Notes: a model not told the origin generated them from the letters alone. Shown: positions 50,322 to 60,603, counted from the first letter of the stretch. The stretch: DNA of 64,000 nt from Sutcliffiella horikoshii (GCF_008180725.1 NZ_VTEV01000006.1:131409-195408); one strand, 5' to 3'. Program-made: numbers and translations.

Positions 50322-51539
50322 TTGAAAAAGCCAAGTATAGTTATACTAGGTGCTGGTTACGGTGGACTTGTAACGGCTGTTCGTCTTCAAAAAATGATCG
50401 GTGTCAATGAAGCTGATATTACGTTAGTAAACAAAAACGATTACCATTATGAGTCTACATGGTTACACGAAGCATCAGCAGGAACATTGCCAGCTGATCG
50501 TACGCGTTACAAAATTTCTGATGTAATTGATCGCAGCAAGATTCACTTCTTACACGATACAGTTACAGGCATCAACCGTGAAGCGAAAACTGTTGCTTTG
50601 ACTAAAGGCGGAGAAATCTCTTATGACTACCTAGTGGTTGGTCTTGGTTATGAAGCAGAGACTTTCGGTATCAAGGGCTTAAAAGAGCATGCCTTCACGA
50701 TTGCAAACTTAAATGTTGCTCGTAAGATCCGTGAGCACATCGAATATCAATTTGCTACTTACAATACAGAAGCACACCGTCGTGACGATCGTCTAACTAT
50801 CGTAGTTGGTGGTGCTGGATTTACTGGTATTGAGTTCCTAGGAGAACTAGTTAACCGTGTTCCTGAACTTTGCCAAGAGTTTGATATCCCTAAAGAAAAA
50901 GTACGCATCGTTTGTGTAGAAGCAGCACCGACTGTACTTCCTGGATTTGATCCGGAACTAGTAGAATACGCTGTAAACACGCTTGAGCGTAAAGGCGTAG
51001 AATTCAAAATCGGTACGGCAATCAAAGAAGCGACGGAAGAAGGAATTATCGTTGCTAAAGACGAAGAAGTGGAAGAAATCAAAGCTGGTACAGTTGTTTG
51101 GGCTGCTGGTGTACGTGGAAACCACTTAGTGGAAGATTCCGGATTCGAAAACATGCGTGGCCGTGTGAAAGTAGATCCTTACTTGCGCGCTCCTGGACAT
51201 GAAGATGTATTCATCGTAGGAGACTGTTCTCTAATCATCAACGAAGAAATCAACCGTCCATACCCTCCAACTGCTCAAATTGCAATGCAGCAAGGTGAAG
51301 TATGTGCGAAAAACTTGGCAGTATTGGTTCGTGGCCAAGGTGAACTACAAACCTTCACTCCAGACCTAAAAGGAACGGTATGTTCTTTAGGTGAAGACGA
51401 TGCAATCGGCGTAGTATTCGGTCGCAAAATCTGGGGATCTAAAGCATCCTTCATGAAGAAAATGGTCGACAACCGTGCACTATATATGATCGGTGGAGCT
51501 GGCCTAGTTATGAAAAAAGGTAAATTCAACGTATTATAA
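50322..51539 (+). CDS. yumB: Type II NADH dehydrogenase (YumB-like)
   Basis: A 405-residue FAD enzyme: [58 protein letters not shown] (NADH site), [10 protein letters not shown] (FAD), and [12 protein letters not shown] with the quinone-site AQxAxQ motif. It oxidises NADH and reduces menaquinone without pumping protons. Start TTG 50322 gives the family start (KKPSIVILG) with AAAGGTG upstream. Rex-like sites suggest redox control. Confidence 0.93.
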   Translation: MKKPSIVILGAGYGGLVTAVRLQKMIGVNEADITLVNKNDYHYESTWLHEASAGTLPADRTRYKISDVIDRSKIHFLHDTVTGINREAKTVALTKGGEISYDYLVVGLGYEAETFGIKGLKEHAFTIANLNVARKIREHIEYQFATYNTEAHRRDDRLTIVVGGAGFTGIEFLGELVNRVPELCQEFDIPKEKVRIVCVEAAPTVLPGFDPELVEYAVNTLERKGVEFKIGTAIKEATEEGIIVAKDEEVEEIKAGTVVWAAGVRGNHLVEDSGFENMRGRVKVDPYLRAPGHEDVFIVGDCSLIINEEINRPYPPTAQIAMQQGEVCAKNLAVLVRGQGELQTFTPDLKGTVCSLGEDDAIGVVFGRKIWGSKASFMKKMVDNRALYMIGGAGLVMKKGKFNVL

Positions 51540-51553
51540 GATAAATTTTGAGG

Positions 51554-51587
51554 AGCTGCACATTTTATTACGTGCAGCTTTTCTTTT
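51554..51587 (+). terminator. Terminator after yumB
   Basis: AGCTGCAC (51554-51561) pairs with GTGCAGCT (51572-51579), followed by a T-rich run. Confidence 0.85.
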
Positions 51588-51641
51588 TGCCATTTTTCCT
51601 GATACCATTACTTTATCAGATACAAACAGGGGGACGAAAAC

Positions 51642-52121
51642 ATGGGGAAAAGAGAAAATGTCTGGCTCGCTGTTGCGGGTATAGTGGTAGATGACGACGG
51701 CAAATGGCTTGTCGTAAAAAAGCGCTACGGAGGACTGAAGGGGAAGTGGTCCTTTCCTGCAGGATTTGTGGAAGCAAATGAAACCGTAGATGAGGCGGTA
51801 GTTCGAGAAATATTAGAGGAAACTGGCATCAACGTAAAGGTAGAGGGGCTAATTGGAGTTAGATCTGGAGTCATAGAGGATAAAATCAGCGATAATATGC
51901 TCCTATTCTTATGTACTCCTCTAAACCGCGACGTAGTCTATCAGGATAGCGAACTATCTGACGCAGCATTCAAAACGCTTGAGGAATTGGAGAGAGATCC
52001 GGATTCTTCTTTACTCATCCACTATTGCTCCAAGCTTACAAACCTTTCTATATTAAAAGAAACGGATGCTATGAATCCCGGGCAGGTTTTTAACTATAGT
52101 TCGTACAAGTTATTTTTCTAA
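51642..52121 (+). CDS. Nudix hydrolase
   Basis: A 159-residue protein with a full Nudix box at about residues 44-66: GFVEANETVDEAVVREILEE then TG. It hydrolyses a nucleoside diphosphate derivative; the substrate cannot be read. The N-terminal strand is VWLAVAGIVVDDDGKWLVVK. GGGGGACG precedes ATG 51642. Confidence 0.88.
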   Translation: MGKRENVWLAVAGIVVDDDGKWLVVKKRYGGLKGKWSFPAGFVEANETVDEAVVREILEETGINVKVEGLIGVRSGVIEDKISDNMLLFLCTPLNRDVVYQDSELSDAAFKTLEELERDPDSSLLIHYCSKLTNLSILKETDAMNPGQVFNYSSYKLFF

Positions 52122-52294
52122 TAATTCTGTAAATTTAAGAAAAAGAAAGAAACAGATAGATTGGATAAGATGTATTCGCTTACATCGTATTTTTCAGCCG
52201 TTTTTGTCCCTTTCCTTTTACCTTAAAAGGATGATATATTATCAGAAAATTAAATTAAATTCTGTTTTGAGAAAATCATCTGGAGGGATATGGA

Positions 52295-52417
52295 ATGAAA
52301 AATCAACTGCAAACAGAGAAGAAGGATTGCCCGTATTGCTCAGGTAAAGGGTATTTTCAGTTATTGCTTGGTGGATCAGAAACTTGTTCCTGTTGTGGAG
52401 GAAGCGGAAGAAAATAA
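52295..52417 (+). CDS. yuiA: YuiA, small DnaJ-type zinc finger protein
   Basis: A 40-residue protein with CPYCSGKGYF and CSCCGGSGRK, two CxxCxGxG motifs like those of the DnaJ zinc centre. GGAGGGATA precedes ATG 52295. It stands before yuiB as in B. subtilis. Function unknown. Confidence 0.85.
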   Translation: MKNQLQTEKKDCPYCSGKGYFQLLLGGSETCSCCGGSGRK

Positions 52418-52580
52418 ATAGTAATATGTTTTCCACACAATCGCGTTCGTTCTATGATAGGTCATTTATGACGTATTTAGGACAATTGCGATTGTGTTTT
52501 TGTTTGAATGCCAAAAGTAATTGACTCGTATCAACGCTTTCAGTACACTAAGGAAAGATGTGTAATGGAGGTGCTTGGTA

Positions 52581-52904
52581 TTGAATATACCAATTTTACT
52601 TATATCTGTTGTCTTATTTTTCGTGCTTTTCTTTGGGATTGGATTCCTTTTAAATATGTTATTGCGCATGTCTTGGATTATGGCCATTATATATCCTTTA
52701 GTATGCGTGTGGATCATCGCTCAGGATGATGTGAGATTAATCGATTATTTCAGGGAGCCTGGCAGTGCTTTTTCTAAGCTTGGAGCTGAAGTTACTTCCT
52801 TACAGGTAGCAGATATTACTATTTTGGTGAGTGGCTTAGCTGGGGCGATCACTTCTGGTATCGTTATTAAAATGCTTCGCAAAAATGGATATCAAATGTT
52901 TTAA
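52581..52904 (+). CDS. yuiB: YuiB, small membrane protein
   Basis: A 107-residue protein with membrane segments at about 2-24 (NIPILLISVVLFFVLFFGIG), 29-47 and 80-98. TTG 52581 is chosen by spacing from GGAGG; TTG 52575 is too close. Position after yuiA identifies it. Function unknown. Confidence 0.8.
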   Translation: MNIPILLISVVLFFVLFFGIGFLLNMLLRMSWIMAIIYPLVCVWIIAQDDVRLIDYFREPGSAFSKLGAEVTSLQVADITILVSGLAGAITSGIVIKMLRKNGYQMF

Positions 52905-52913
52905 CGTCATGTT

Positions 52914-52945
52914 AAGAATCGGTGCAGTTAGCCGGTTCTTTTTTT
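52914..52945 (+). terminator. Terminator after yuiB
   Basis: AAGAATCGG (52914-52922) pairs with CCGGTTCTT (52932-52940) with one G-T pair, followed by T-run. Confidence 0.85.
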
Positions 52946-53045
52946 GGATAAGAGGCTGACGAGAGCCTCCTTGGTTACGCCTGCGGGGTCTCCAGCTAGC
53001 GCTATTTCCCTCAGAAGTCTTCGCCTTATGCTCCAATCAACAGCT
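52946..53045. repeat. Fragment of a dispersed Bacillus-type intergenic repeat
   Basis: The stretch around GCCTGCGGGGTCTCCAGCTA, GCGCTATTTCCCTCAGAAGT and CTTCGCC...TGCTCCAATCAACA recurs at 59640-59755 with few differences. This family of GC-richer, several-hundred-base repeats is found between genes in many Bacillus genomes. Not coding. Confidence 0.7.
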
Positions 53046-53055
53046 AGCAATTTTT

Positions 53056-53625
53056 GAAGGTCTTCGGTTGTATAGAGCGCTTCTATTAGACAGTTCAACC
53101 TTTTTTTGAAGGTCTTCGGTCGTATAGAGCGCTTCTATTAGACAGTTCAGCCTTATTTTGAAGGTCTTCGGTCGTATAGAGCGCTTCTATTAGACAGTTC
53201 AGCCTTATCTTGAAGGTCTTCGGTCGTATAGAGCGCTTCTATTAGACAGTTCAGCCTTTTTTTGAAGGTCTTCGGTTGTATAGAGCGCTTCTATTAGACA
53301 GTTCAACCTTTTTTTGATGGTCATCGGTCGTATAGAGCGCTTCTATTAGACAGTTCAGCCTTATTTTGAAGGTCTTCGGTCGTATAGAGCGCTTCTATTA
53401 GACAGTTCAGCCTTATTTTAAGCATTTAGGTCGTATAGAGCGCTTCTATTAGACAGTTCAGCCTTTTTTTGAAGGTCATCGGTCGTATAGAGCGCCTCTA
53501 TTAGACAGTTTAACCCATTTTTGAAGGTCATCGGTCGTATAGAGCGCTTCTATTAGACAGTTCAACCTTATTTTAAGTATTTAGGGCGTATAGAACGCTT
53601 CTATTAGACAGTTTAACCTTTCCTT
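53056..53625. repeat. Tandem array 2, period 52 bp, 11 copies
   Basis: Copies (GAAGGTCTTCGGTCGTATAG, AGCGCTTCTATTAGACAGTT, CAGCCTTTTTTT) start at 53056, 53108, 53160, 53212, 53264, 53316, 53368, about 53420, 53471, 53523 and about 53574. Each unit has ATAGA/TCTAT arms around AGCGCT, and a T-rich end. The period equals that of arrays 1 and 3 although most of the unit differs. Confidence 0.88.
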
Positions 53626-53635
53626 TACGTTAACA

Positions 53636-53960
53636 GTTTTTCAGTGACTGCCTTCCGTTTTGGGATATAAGCCTGTCCCTTCCTCCCGCTGGCATCTGCG
53701 CGCCTTCCACTCCAATCAACAAGGTGGCTAACTTTATCCAAGGAATATGAAAAGAAATCTAATTGTGTTTTTTGAATAAGCATTAACCTAACATTTTATG
53801 AGCAAATGGCGGAGACTCCAGCGGTGGAGTAGTGGCAATGTTGAGACCCCGAAACGAAATGAGGAAGCTCAAGGTTGCCTCGTGGAAAGCGCAGCTATTT
53901 GCGGAAAAGAAAAGGAGGACCGGGCGTTTTTGCACGTTTTTGTTAATTGCTTAATGCTTC
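53636..53960. repeat. Further fragments of the dispersed intergenic repeat
   Basis: 53,660-53,720 (TCCTCCCGCTGGCATCTGCG, CGCCTTCCACTCCAATCAAC) and, inverted, about 53,795-53,910 (GGCGGAGACTCCAGCGGTGG) belong to the same repeat family as 52946-53045 and 59505-59870. An open frame at 53798-53980 across the repeat is not a gene. The remainder up to 54080 shows no feature besides the yuiC upstream region. Confidence 0.6.
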
Positions 53961-54080
53961 AAAATACTCCACTAATCTAGCATTTTTTATTGGAAAAAAT
54001 AGGTGTTTACTAGCTTTTCTCACAAAAAAGGAATACTTTTCTTAAAAACAGGGAAGGAATATCTTGTGAGAGGAGTGTGA

Positions 54081-54803
54081 GTGTGTCACATGAAAATAGT
54101 GAAAATGATTTTTCGAAGGACGGTTATCGGGTTACTATTTGTACTGGCCTTGTCTGTAACCTTCCAATCCATATCTGGTGTTGAGGCATCAACCATTCAC
54201 AACTGGCTAAAAGAAAATAACATATATGCCACTAATGGACAAGGTAAACAAGAAGAAGAAAAAGAAGGTTTCTTCAAGAAAATTGCTCTAGACTTTAAAC
54301 AATTGAATTTCCTTTCTGCGACACCTACCATGGTCTCAGCAGAAGAGGCGATAGAAAAGCCCAAGAAACTAGAGGATCTGGACTGGAACCAATACGAGAC
54401 ACATACGGTCCACGCAACTGGATATACAGCAGGCTTTGAATCAACTGGCAAAAATCCTGGCGATCCAAGCTATGGAATTACATACTCAGGACTTAAAGTT
54501 AAAAGGGACCTATATTCTACCATTGCGGCAGATATCAATGTCTTTCCGATAGGTACGATACTTTTTATACCCGGCTATGGTTACGGAGTAGTGGCTGATA
54601 TTGGTGGAGCAATCAAAGGAAATAAGATAGATCTCTATTACGACACAGTAGATGAAGTATTTAATGATTGGGGCAAACAGACCATCGAAGTTTACATTAT
54701 CAAAAAAGGCGATGGTACATTGACCGAGGAAGAGTTGACAAGATTAAACGAAGACGAAAGCATGCAGGTGTTCCGCCAGCAATACAGAGGAAGCGGAGAA
54801 TAG
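54081..54803 (+). CDS. yuiC: YuiC, exported 3D-domain protein
   Basis: A 240-residue protein with an N-terminal export/membrane segment ([20 protein letters not shown]) and a C-terminal 3D domain: [53 protein letters not shown]. The three Asp are those that give the domain its name; related proteins (YuiC, Sps, MltA C-part) are lytic transglycosylases acting on peptidoglycan. GTG 54081 follows GGAG; ATG 54090 is possible. Confidence 0.85.
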   Translation: MCHMKIVKMIFRRTVIGLLFVLALSVTFQSISGVEASTIHNWLKENNIYATNGQGKQEEEKEGFFKKIALDFKQLNFLSATPTMVSAEEAIEKPKKLEDLDWNQYETHTVHATGYTAGFESTGKNPGDPSYGITYSGLKVKRDLYSTIAADINVFPIGTILFIPGYGYGVVADIGGAIKGNKIDLYYDTVDEVFNDWGKQTIEVYIIKKGDGTLTEEELTRLNEDESMQVFRQQYRGSGE

Positions 54804-54809
54804 CATGAC

Positions 54810-54853
54810 AAAAGCCGTATCTTTCAGAATGATTTCTGAGGATACGGCTTTTT
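54810..54853. terminator. Bidirectional terminator between convergent genes
   Basis: AAAAGCCGTATC (54810-54821) pairs with GATACGGCTTTT (54841-54852), with an inner TTTCAGA/TCTGA stem. Confidence 0.85.
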
Positions 54854-54854
54854 G

Positions 54855-55664
54855 TTATGTAAGTAAAGGGTCTTTTCCTGTATAGGCAGGAAAGCTAGTC
54901 GGATGAAGAAGGAAAGCGAGTTTTTGTAATCCTAAGATAAGCCTTGGCGAAGGTCTGCAATAGAGGCTTTCCTCTAGTACAAAGATACGGGAGTTTTGAA
55001 CAGCGTTGATCGTCTCGGCATTTTCCCGTTTCATCACATGATTAGGATTCATTTTTGACTCTTTTACACCAACCCAAATCATACAAATTGCATCTGGATT
55101 CTTGTCCACGATTTCTATCCACTCTGTCTGATAACTTGCCACATCTTTATCGGAAAAGATATTTACCGCGCCAGCCAAATCACTTACTTCAGTCAACCAA
55201 TTGACCTTGCCTGGGGTGAAAATTGGTTTCGGCCACCATTCCCAATATAAAGTAGGTCTGTCTTTCGAGGCTGTAGCTAATTGTCTGTATGTATGGATTA
55301 TTTCACGCATAGAGGAAACAACCTCGTTTGCCTTGGAAGAAGAATTTGTAAGTTCTCCCACCAACAGCAAGTCACTGGCAATATCCTCGAGTGATTGCGG
55401 ATTTAGAACCACGTGGGGGATGGAGCGCACTTCTAGTTCTTGAATGTTCCGCTCCATTCCAGGGACACTTAAGCTGGCCAAAACTAAGTCAGGCTCCAAG
55501 GCTTCCAGTTTTTCCATATTGATATTCAAATCTGGTCCAAGCTTCGGGAGATTTGCAACTTCTTTAGGCCAATCAGAAAAATCATCCACTCCAACTAGTG
55601 AACTTGTCAAACCTAGATAGTGGAGCAACTCTGTGTTGCTTGGACAAATGGATATGAGTCTCAA
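54855..55664 (-). CDS. BtuF-like cobalamin-binding protein without signal peptide
   Basis: A 269-residue protein of the periplasmic-binding-protein class III fold: RLISICPSNTELLHYLGLTS at residues 2-21, VGVDDFSDWP, PDLVLASLSVPGMERNIQEL, and VWEWWPKPIFTPGKVNW-like region. Known relatives bind vitamin B12 outside the cell, but this protein starts directly at the domain, with no signal or lipobox and no transporter genes adjacent. Its role inside the cell is open. Confidence 0.72.
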   Translation of the reverse strand: MRLISICPSNTELLHYLGLTSSLVGVDDFSDWPKEVANLPKLGPDLNINMEKLEALEPDLVLASLSVPGMERNIQELEVRSIPHVVLNPQSLEDIASDLLLVGELTNSSSKANEVVSSMREIIHTYRQLATASKDRPTLYWEWWPKPIFTPGKVNWLTEVSDLAGAVNIFSDKDVASYQTEWIEIVDKNPDAICMIWVGVKESKMNPNHVMKRENAETINAVQNSRIFVLEESLYCRPSPRLILGLQKLAFLLHPTSFPAYTGKDPLLT

Positions 55665-55678
55665 AATTTTATCCTCCT

Positions 55679-56161
55679 TTACAAGACATGAACGATGTAA
55701 TGTAATACAATGGTCAGTAAAATTCCGGTTATTGCACCGAAAAATACTTCAATTGGTTTATGTCCTAACAGCTCTTTTAGGTCTTTTACTTTTTCTTGCT
55801 CATTCATTTTTGGCCACTTCTTGGTTTCTTCCACAAAGCGATTGAAATCTCCAACAAGTTTGTTTAATACAGTGGCTTGTTCGCCGGCATGTCTTCTAAC
55901 TCCGGTTGCATCAAACATGACAATAATGGCAAATACAGTGGCTACTGCAAAAATGGGAGAATCCAGACCAGTTTCAAATGCAACGCCTGTAGCCAATGCC
56001 GTTACAGCAGCGGAGTGGGAACTTGGCATTCCACCTGTACTTGTGATCAAGGACCAATCAATCCTTCTTGAGGCAATATATTGAATAGGTACCTTTACAA
56101 ATTGTGCAAATCCAATTGCTGCCAAAGCAGCCCACAAAGGAAAATTAGAAAATAACTCCAT
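55679..56161 (-). CDS. yuiD: YuiD, DUF212 / divergent PAP2-like membrane protein
   Basis: A 160-residue membrane protein: NFPLWAALAAIGFAQFVKVP, TGGMPSSHSAAVTALATGVA, VIVMFDATGVRRHAGEQATV LN, ending EVFFGAITGILLTIVLHYIV. PSSHS and the R-H-A-G-E stretch are the DUF212 acid-phosphatase-like signature. Substrate unknown. ATG 56161 matches the family length (about 158). Confidence 0.85.
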   Translation of the reverse strand: MELFSNFPLWAALAAIGFAQFVKVPIQYIASRRIDWSLITSTGGMPSSHSAAVTALATGVAFETGLDSPIFAVATVFAIIVMFDATGVRRHAGEQATVLNKLVGDFNRFVEETKKWPKMNEQEKVKDLKELLGHKPIEVFFGAITGILLTIVLHYIVHVL

Positions 56162-56427
56162 CTGATAGAATCGCCCTTTCTCTGCTGTTGTATCTATTAC
56201 TATACCCTTTCTTACGGGTTGTAGCACGTTAAGTAGAGTATTATGTATAGTTAATGTTCTTATTATTATGAATTATTATAACGAATTTGTTAAGGTGAAT
56301 ATAGGACAAAATGATGATTAGAGCACAAACTTATCAAATCTGGAATACTTTTGAATATGATTAGAAACTCGAAATATTTCCCTAAGTTCGATATAATAAA
56401 CGTATAATAAAATGGAGGTGTATAAAT

Positions 56428-57936
56428 ATGTTTGTCGTACATAATGAAGCTGATTTTTCAAATCAACAGGAGGCACTAGTAGTAGGCCTTTCCGAGAAAC
56501 ATAGCAAGTTAGATGGTTTATTGGGAGAACTAGATTCTCAATTGGAAGGGCATCTGACACAGCTATTAAAGGATGGAGACATATCTGCCAAAAAAGGAAA
56601 GTTAGCAAGAATACATACATTCGGCAAAACGTCATACAAAAGAATTTTTGTAGTGGGGACAGGTCGCGAAGAAAAACTAACTTTTGTTGAATTGCGCAAA
56701 GTTTTTGGCAAGGTGGGTAAAACGATTCAAGAATCCAGACTTAACCATGTTGTAGTGGCCATTGATACATTTGTAACGGAAGATGTGGATGTGTTAGACG
56801 CTGCTCATGCGCTAGGGGAGTCCATTCCATTATCCACTTATAAGTTTGATGGATATAAGCAAAAATCTAATGAACCAGAAGTGACACTAGATCAGGTTAC
56901 TCTCCTGACAGATCATGATAAAGAAGAAGTGGGAGCAAGTGCACATGTAGGGTATGTATTTGCAAAAGGTACAAATACTGCTCGTACGCTTGTTAACCTG
57001 CCAGGAAATATGCTGACTGCTACAGATCTGGCAAACCATGCTGCAGTCCTAGCAGAGAAGTATGGGTTTGAACTAGAAATCCTTGAAAAAGAAGAGATGG
57101 AGAAGCTTGGAATGGGTGCTTTGTTAGCTGTTAACAAAGGGTCCGTTGAACCTCCTAAGATGATCGTGTTGAAATATCAAGGAAAAGAAGACTGGACAGA
57201 TGTGATTGGTTTAGTTGGAAAAGGAATCACTTTTGATACTGGAGGATATTCAATCAAACCGAAAGACGGCATTGTTGGAATGAAAACAGATATGGGTGGA
57301 GCGGCAACTGTTCTAGGTGCTATGGAAGCGATTGGAGAACTGAAGCCAGAGCAAAATGTCCTAGCAGTTATTGCATCAACAGACAATATGATTAGCGGAG
57401 AAGCCTTTAAACCGGATGATGTAATCACATCCATGAGCGGAAAAACAATCGAGATCTTAAACACCGATGCGGAAGGGCGTCTTGTATTAGCAGATGCGGT
57501 AACCTATGCTAAGCAACACGGTGCTAACTACCTTGTTGACGTTGCTACCCTCACAGGTGGGGTCATTATCGCGTTAGGTAACCACACTACTGGGGCTATG
57601 ACCAATGACGAAGCATGGTTTGAACAAGTGCTTGAAGCATCCCATGAAGCGGGGGAAGAAATGTGGAGACTTCCAATTTTTGATCATGCAAAAGAAAGAG
57701 TTCGCAGCAGTAAGGTAGCCGACTTGAACAACTCACCAGGTCGCGACGGACACGCTATTTTTGCAGGAGCATTCATTGGAGAATTCGCAGAAGGTACACC
57801 GTGGGTACACTTGGATATTGCGGGCACAGCAACTGCAAAGTCTGCACATGACCTTGGACCAAGCGGTGGAACTGGAGCAATGGTTCGAACGCTAGTGACG
57901 CTAGTAGAGCGTTTTGGACAAACAGAAGAAAACTAA
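56428..57936 (+). CDS. pepA: Leucyl aminopeptidase PepA
   Basis: A 502-residue M17 aminopeptidase: [20 protein letters not shown] (metal Lys/Asp), [18 protein letters not shown], the signature [13 protein letters not shown], and [20 protein letters not shown]. It is a hexameric zinc enzyme releasing N-terminal residues. GGAGGTG precedes ATG 56428. Corresponds to yuiE of B. subtilis. A terminator follows. Confidence 0.95.
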   Translation: MFVVHNEADFSNQQEALVVGLSEKHSKLDGLLGELDSQLEGHLTQLLKDGDISAKKGKLARIHTFGKTSYKRIFVVGTGREEKLTFVELRKVFGKVGKTIQESRLNHVVVAIDTFVTEDVDVLDAAHALGESIPLSTYKFDGYKQKSNEPEVTLDQVTLLTDHDKEEVGASAHVGYVFAKGTNTARTLVNLPGNMLTATDLANHAAVLAEKYGFELEILEKEEMEKLGMGALLAVNKGSVEPPKMIVLKYQGKEDWTDVIGLVGKGITFDTGGYSIKPKDGIVGMKTDMGGAATVLGAMEAIGELKPEQNVLAVIASTDNMISGEAFKPDDVITSMSGKTIEILNTDAEGRLVLADAVTYAKQHGANYLVDVATLTGGVIIALGNHTTGAMTNDEAWFEQVLEASHEAGEEMWRLPIFDHAKERVRSSKVADLNNSPGRDGHAIFAGAFIGEFAEGTPWVHLDIAGTATAKSAHDLGPSGGTGAMVRTLVTLVERFGQTEEN

Positions 57937-57957
57937 TCATTTATACAGAGTGTATGT

Positions 57958-57992
57958 AATGCGCATCCTATTTTAGGGTGCGCATTATTTTT
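57958..57992 (+). terminator. Terminator after pepA
   Basis: AATGCGCATCCTA (from 57958) pairs with TAGGGTGCGCATT (to 57986), followed by T-run. Confidence 0.85.
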
Positions 57993-58151
57993 TGCGCATT
58001 TCCATCAAGTTATCTTCCAAACTCTTCCGTTGACAGTCATTAAAAATCTATGTTAATTTATTTCTATGCTTTTTTACTCTAATTCTCTAATGATTTAATT
58101 AACTAAAGCAAAAAAACAACAAGATACACAGAAAGAAAGGAAGTTTTTAGT

Positions 58152-59483
58152 ATGAATGCAGTTATCATAGCCGTTTTGGTTATGCTTACTTTAAGTTTAC
58201 TTAGAATAAATGTTGTCCTTGCCCTGGTTTCAGGTGCTTTTATTGGTGGCATGGTTGGAGGTTTGGGCCTGGAAACCACTATTAATACTTTTACAGATGG
58301 TCTGGGAGGGAATGCAGCGGTAGCACTTAGTTACGCACTCTTGGGTGCTTTTGCAGTGTCACTATCGAAGACTGGTCTTCCGGATGCACTTGTGGAAGGT
58401 GCAATCAAGCTTGTGGGAACAAAAGAAGATACACGAAAAAAGAAGTTATCTAAAGTACTCATACTACTAATTATTTTAGCAATCTCAATTATGTCCCAAA
58501 ACGTGGTTCCCGTTCATATTGCGTTCATTCCAATTCTAATTCCACCATTACTTAAAATATTGAATGAACTGAACATTGACAGAAGGCTAACTGCGGCCAT
58601 TATCACATTCGGACTAACAGCACCATATATTCTGTTGCCAGTCGGTTTTGGTGGTATTTTTCACGGTATCCTAAAAACCAATATGAAAGAAAGCGGTTTG
58701 GATATCAACTTATCCTCTATTCCGACTGCCATGTTAATTCCTGTTTTAGGAATGATAGTAGGTCTTCTTATCGCGGTTTTCTTCAGCTATAGAAAGCCGA
58801 GAACATACAAACAAAAAGCAATTGCAGATCAAGAAACTGAGACATATTCCAAAAAATCCATCATCATTGCTTTATTGGCGGTTATTATATCGCTTGCCAC
58901 GCAAGTCTATCTAAGTGATGTGCTTGGTGTAGATGGAATGATTTATGGTTCCCTTGTAGGTATTATCATCCTGTATGCGGGCGGAGTAATGAAATCTAAT
59001 GAAACCGATGTTATCCTCACGTCTGGTATGCGTATGATGGCATTCATCGGATTTGTCATGATTGCGGCTTCTGGGTTTGCTAGTGTATTAAGAGAGACTG
59101 GCCATATTGAGACATTGGTTGCTTCTTCTGCAGGGTGGATTGGATCTAATCAGTTGCTTGCAGCATTAGCGATGCTGATAGTCGGACTTCTCATCACAAT
59201 GGGGATTGGATCTTCTTTTTCCACGATACCTATTATTGCAGCGATATTTGTACCGTTATGTGCGGAGCTTGGTTTCAGCGCAATGGCTACGATTGCTATC
59301 GTTGGTACTGCTGCTGCTCTAGGTGATGCAGGGTCTCCTGCCTCTGATAGTACGCTTGGGCCGACTTCAGGTTTGAATGCGGACGGTCAGCATAATCACA
59401 TTTGGGATACGTGTGTACCTACTTTTCTACACTACAATATCCCGCTGATTATTTTTGGATGTATTGCTGCGGTTATTTTATAA
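58152..59483 (+). CDS. yuiF: YuiF, Na+/H+ antiporter-family transporter
   Basis: A 443-residue membrane protein with about a dozen hydrophobic segments. Conserved stretches include [39 protein letters not shown] and [20 protein letters not shown] near the C-terminus, typical of the NhaC-like/YuiF group. The ion or solute cannot be read with certainty. GAAAGGAAG precedes ATG 58152. Neighbour of pepA as in B. subtilis. Confidence 0.82.
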   Translation: MNAVIIAVLVMLTLSLLRINVVLALVSGAFIGGMVGGLGLETTINTFTDGLGGNAAVALSYALLGAFAVSLSKTGLPDALVEGAIKLVGTKEDTRKKKLSKVLILLIILAISIMSQNVVPVHIAFIPILIPPLLKILNELNIDRRLTAAIITFGLTAPYILLPVGFGGIFHGILKTNMKESGLDINLSSIPTAMLIPVLGMIVGLLIAVFFSYRKPRTYKQKAIADQETETYSKKSIIIALLAVIISLATQVYLSDVLGVDGMIYGSLVGIIILYAGGVMKSNETDVILTSGMRMMAFIGFVMIAASGFASVLRETGHIETLVASSAGWIGSNQLLAALAMLIVGLLITMGIGSSFSTIPIIAAIFVPLCAELGFSAMATIAIVGTAAALGDAGSPASDSTLGPTSGLNADGQHNHIWDTCVPTFLHYNIPLIIFGCIAAVIL

Positions 59484-59504
59484 TATTTTTTATGATTCGT
59501 GTAC

Positions 59505-59870
59505 TGTTGATTTCCGTTCCAGGCGCTTCGCTTGCCTGCGGGCGGTCCGTAAGCCTCGTCCTCACTTGGTTGGAGGCCACTTAAAAAGTCTTTGATTTTA
59601 GATGTTGTTTAGACACCGCTGTTGATTTCCGCAAATGACTTCGCTTTCCTAGGGGCACTGGTGGAGCCTCCTCGGCTAAGCCTGCGGGGTCTCCACCTAG
59701 CGCTATCTCCCTCAGGAGTCTTCGCCATTTGCTCCAATCACCAGCTAGGAATCAAAAAAACTTTACGTTATTAGTTTTTCAACGGCCAACTCTATTGCGG
59801 GGTCTCACCTGTCCCCTCCTCCCGCGGGCGTCTGCGCGCCTTTAATTACAATTAACTAGAAATACACTTA
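59505..59870. repeat. Dispersed intergenic repeat, several fragments
   Basis: Contains TGTTGATTTCCGTTCCAGGC, a second TGTTGATTTCCGCAAATGAC, GCCTGCGGGGTCTCCACCTA, and GCGGGGTCTCACCTGTCCCC. These are segments of the Bacillus repeat also at 52946-53045 and 53636-53960, here in at least two truncated copies. No gene. Confidence 0.7.
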
Positions 59871-59875
59871 TACAC

Positions 59876-59913
59876 AACAAAGCCAGGCTGCGCGTTTGCG
59901 GCCTGGCTTTGTT
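59876..59913. terminator. Terminator of bioY
   Basis: AACAAAGCCAGGC (59876-59888) pairs perfectly with GCCTGGCTTTGTT (59901-59913), three bases after the bioY stop in the leftward direction. Confidence 0.85.
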
Positions 59914-59915
59914 CA

Positions 59916-60512
59916 TTATGCAGCCTTATGTGTGTGTGATGCTTTACTTGTTTTATTGACGACATAGAATAGTCTAGATGCAAGCATTGCGCATAGGATG
60001 GTAAACACGACATCTTTAACCGCAAATAAGGTCATAGTAGCCCATGCTGCTACGTAAGGCGTGCTAATTTCAAGTACATAATTTAGGATGACAAACATGT
60101 AGTTTGTTCCGATAACGTAGATAAGGATAATTCCAACGAAAGATGCAATCATAAAAGTGCCAAGATTCGGTTGAGCTTTCTTTTCAATAATTAGTCCTGC
60201 TACAAAAGCGGTAACCACGTAGGATAATAGAAATCCTCCAGTCGGCCCAACGATTGTTGCAAATCCTGAACTAAACTGAGCAAAAACTGGTGCACCTGCA
60301 ATACCTACTAATAAATACACAATCATGGAAATGGCTCCAAGCCTTGATCCTAGTAAAATTCCAGCTAAAACACAGAAAAATGGTTGCATAGATAGTGGAA
60401 CACCACCTACTTGAAGAAATGGCATCCAAGATACGATGTTGGCGCCAATTGCCATCAAGGCAACAAACATGGCTGCATAAGTAATATCCAATGTTGACAG
60501 TGAACGTTTCAT
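59916..60512 (-). CDS. bioY: BioY biotin transporter, substrate-binding subunit
   Basis: A 198-residue membrane protein: TLDITYAAMFVALMAIGANI, GGVPLSMQPFFCVLAGILLG, GSRLGAISMIVYLLVGIAGA PVFA, GPTGGFLLSYVVTAFVAGLI. This is the S subunit of an ECF-type biotin importer, yuiG in B. subtilis. AAAGGGG precedes ATG 60512. A BirA operator-like sequence overlaps the promoter, indicating repression by biotin. Confidence 0.92.
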   Translation of the reverse strand: MKRSLSTLDITYAAMFVALMAIGANIVSWMPFLQVGGVPLSMQPFFCVLAGILLGSRLGAISMIVYLLVGIAGAPVFAQFSSGFATIVGPTGGFLLSYVVTAFVAGLIIEKKAQPNLGTFMIASFVGIILIYVIGTNYMFVILNYVLEISTPYVAAWATMTLFAVKDVVFTILCAMLASRLFYVVNKTSKASHTHKAA

Positions 60513-60572
60513 AATGTAAACCCCTTTGTTGTATGTAGTTAACAATAAAATGATAATCTAAAAGTTTGATAG

Positions 60573-60603
60573 TTGTCAACACCATTATTTGTTTGGTTAA
60601 CAA
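60573..60603 (-). promoter_or_regulatory. BirA operator-like site at the bioY promoter
   Basis: TTGTCAAC (60573-60580), 15-base spacer, GTTAACAA (60596-60603), matching the BirA dyad TTGTTAAC-N14/15-GTTAACAA with one mismatch. In the leftward direction the inner arm contains TTGACA, a perfect -35, so binding would block the promoter. An extra half site GTTAACAA lies at 60538-60545. Confidence 0.8.

Noticed and set aside
53798-53980. Small protein gene in the repeat region
   Set aside because: The frame runs through an inverted fragment of the dispersed repeat and has no ribosome binding site.
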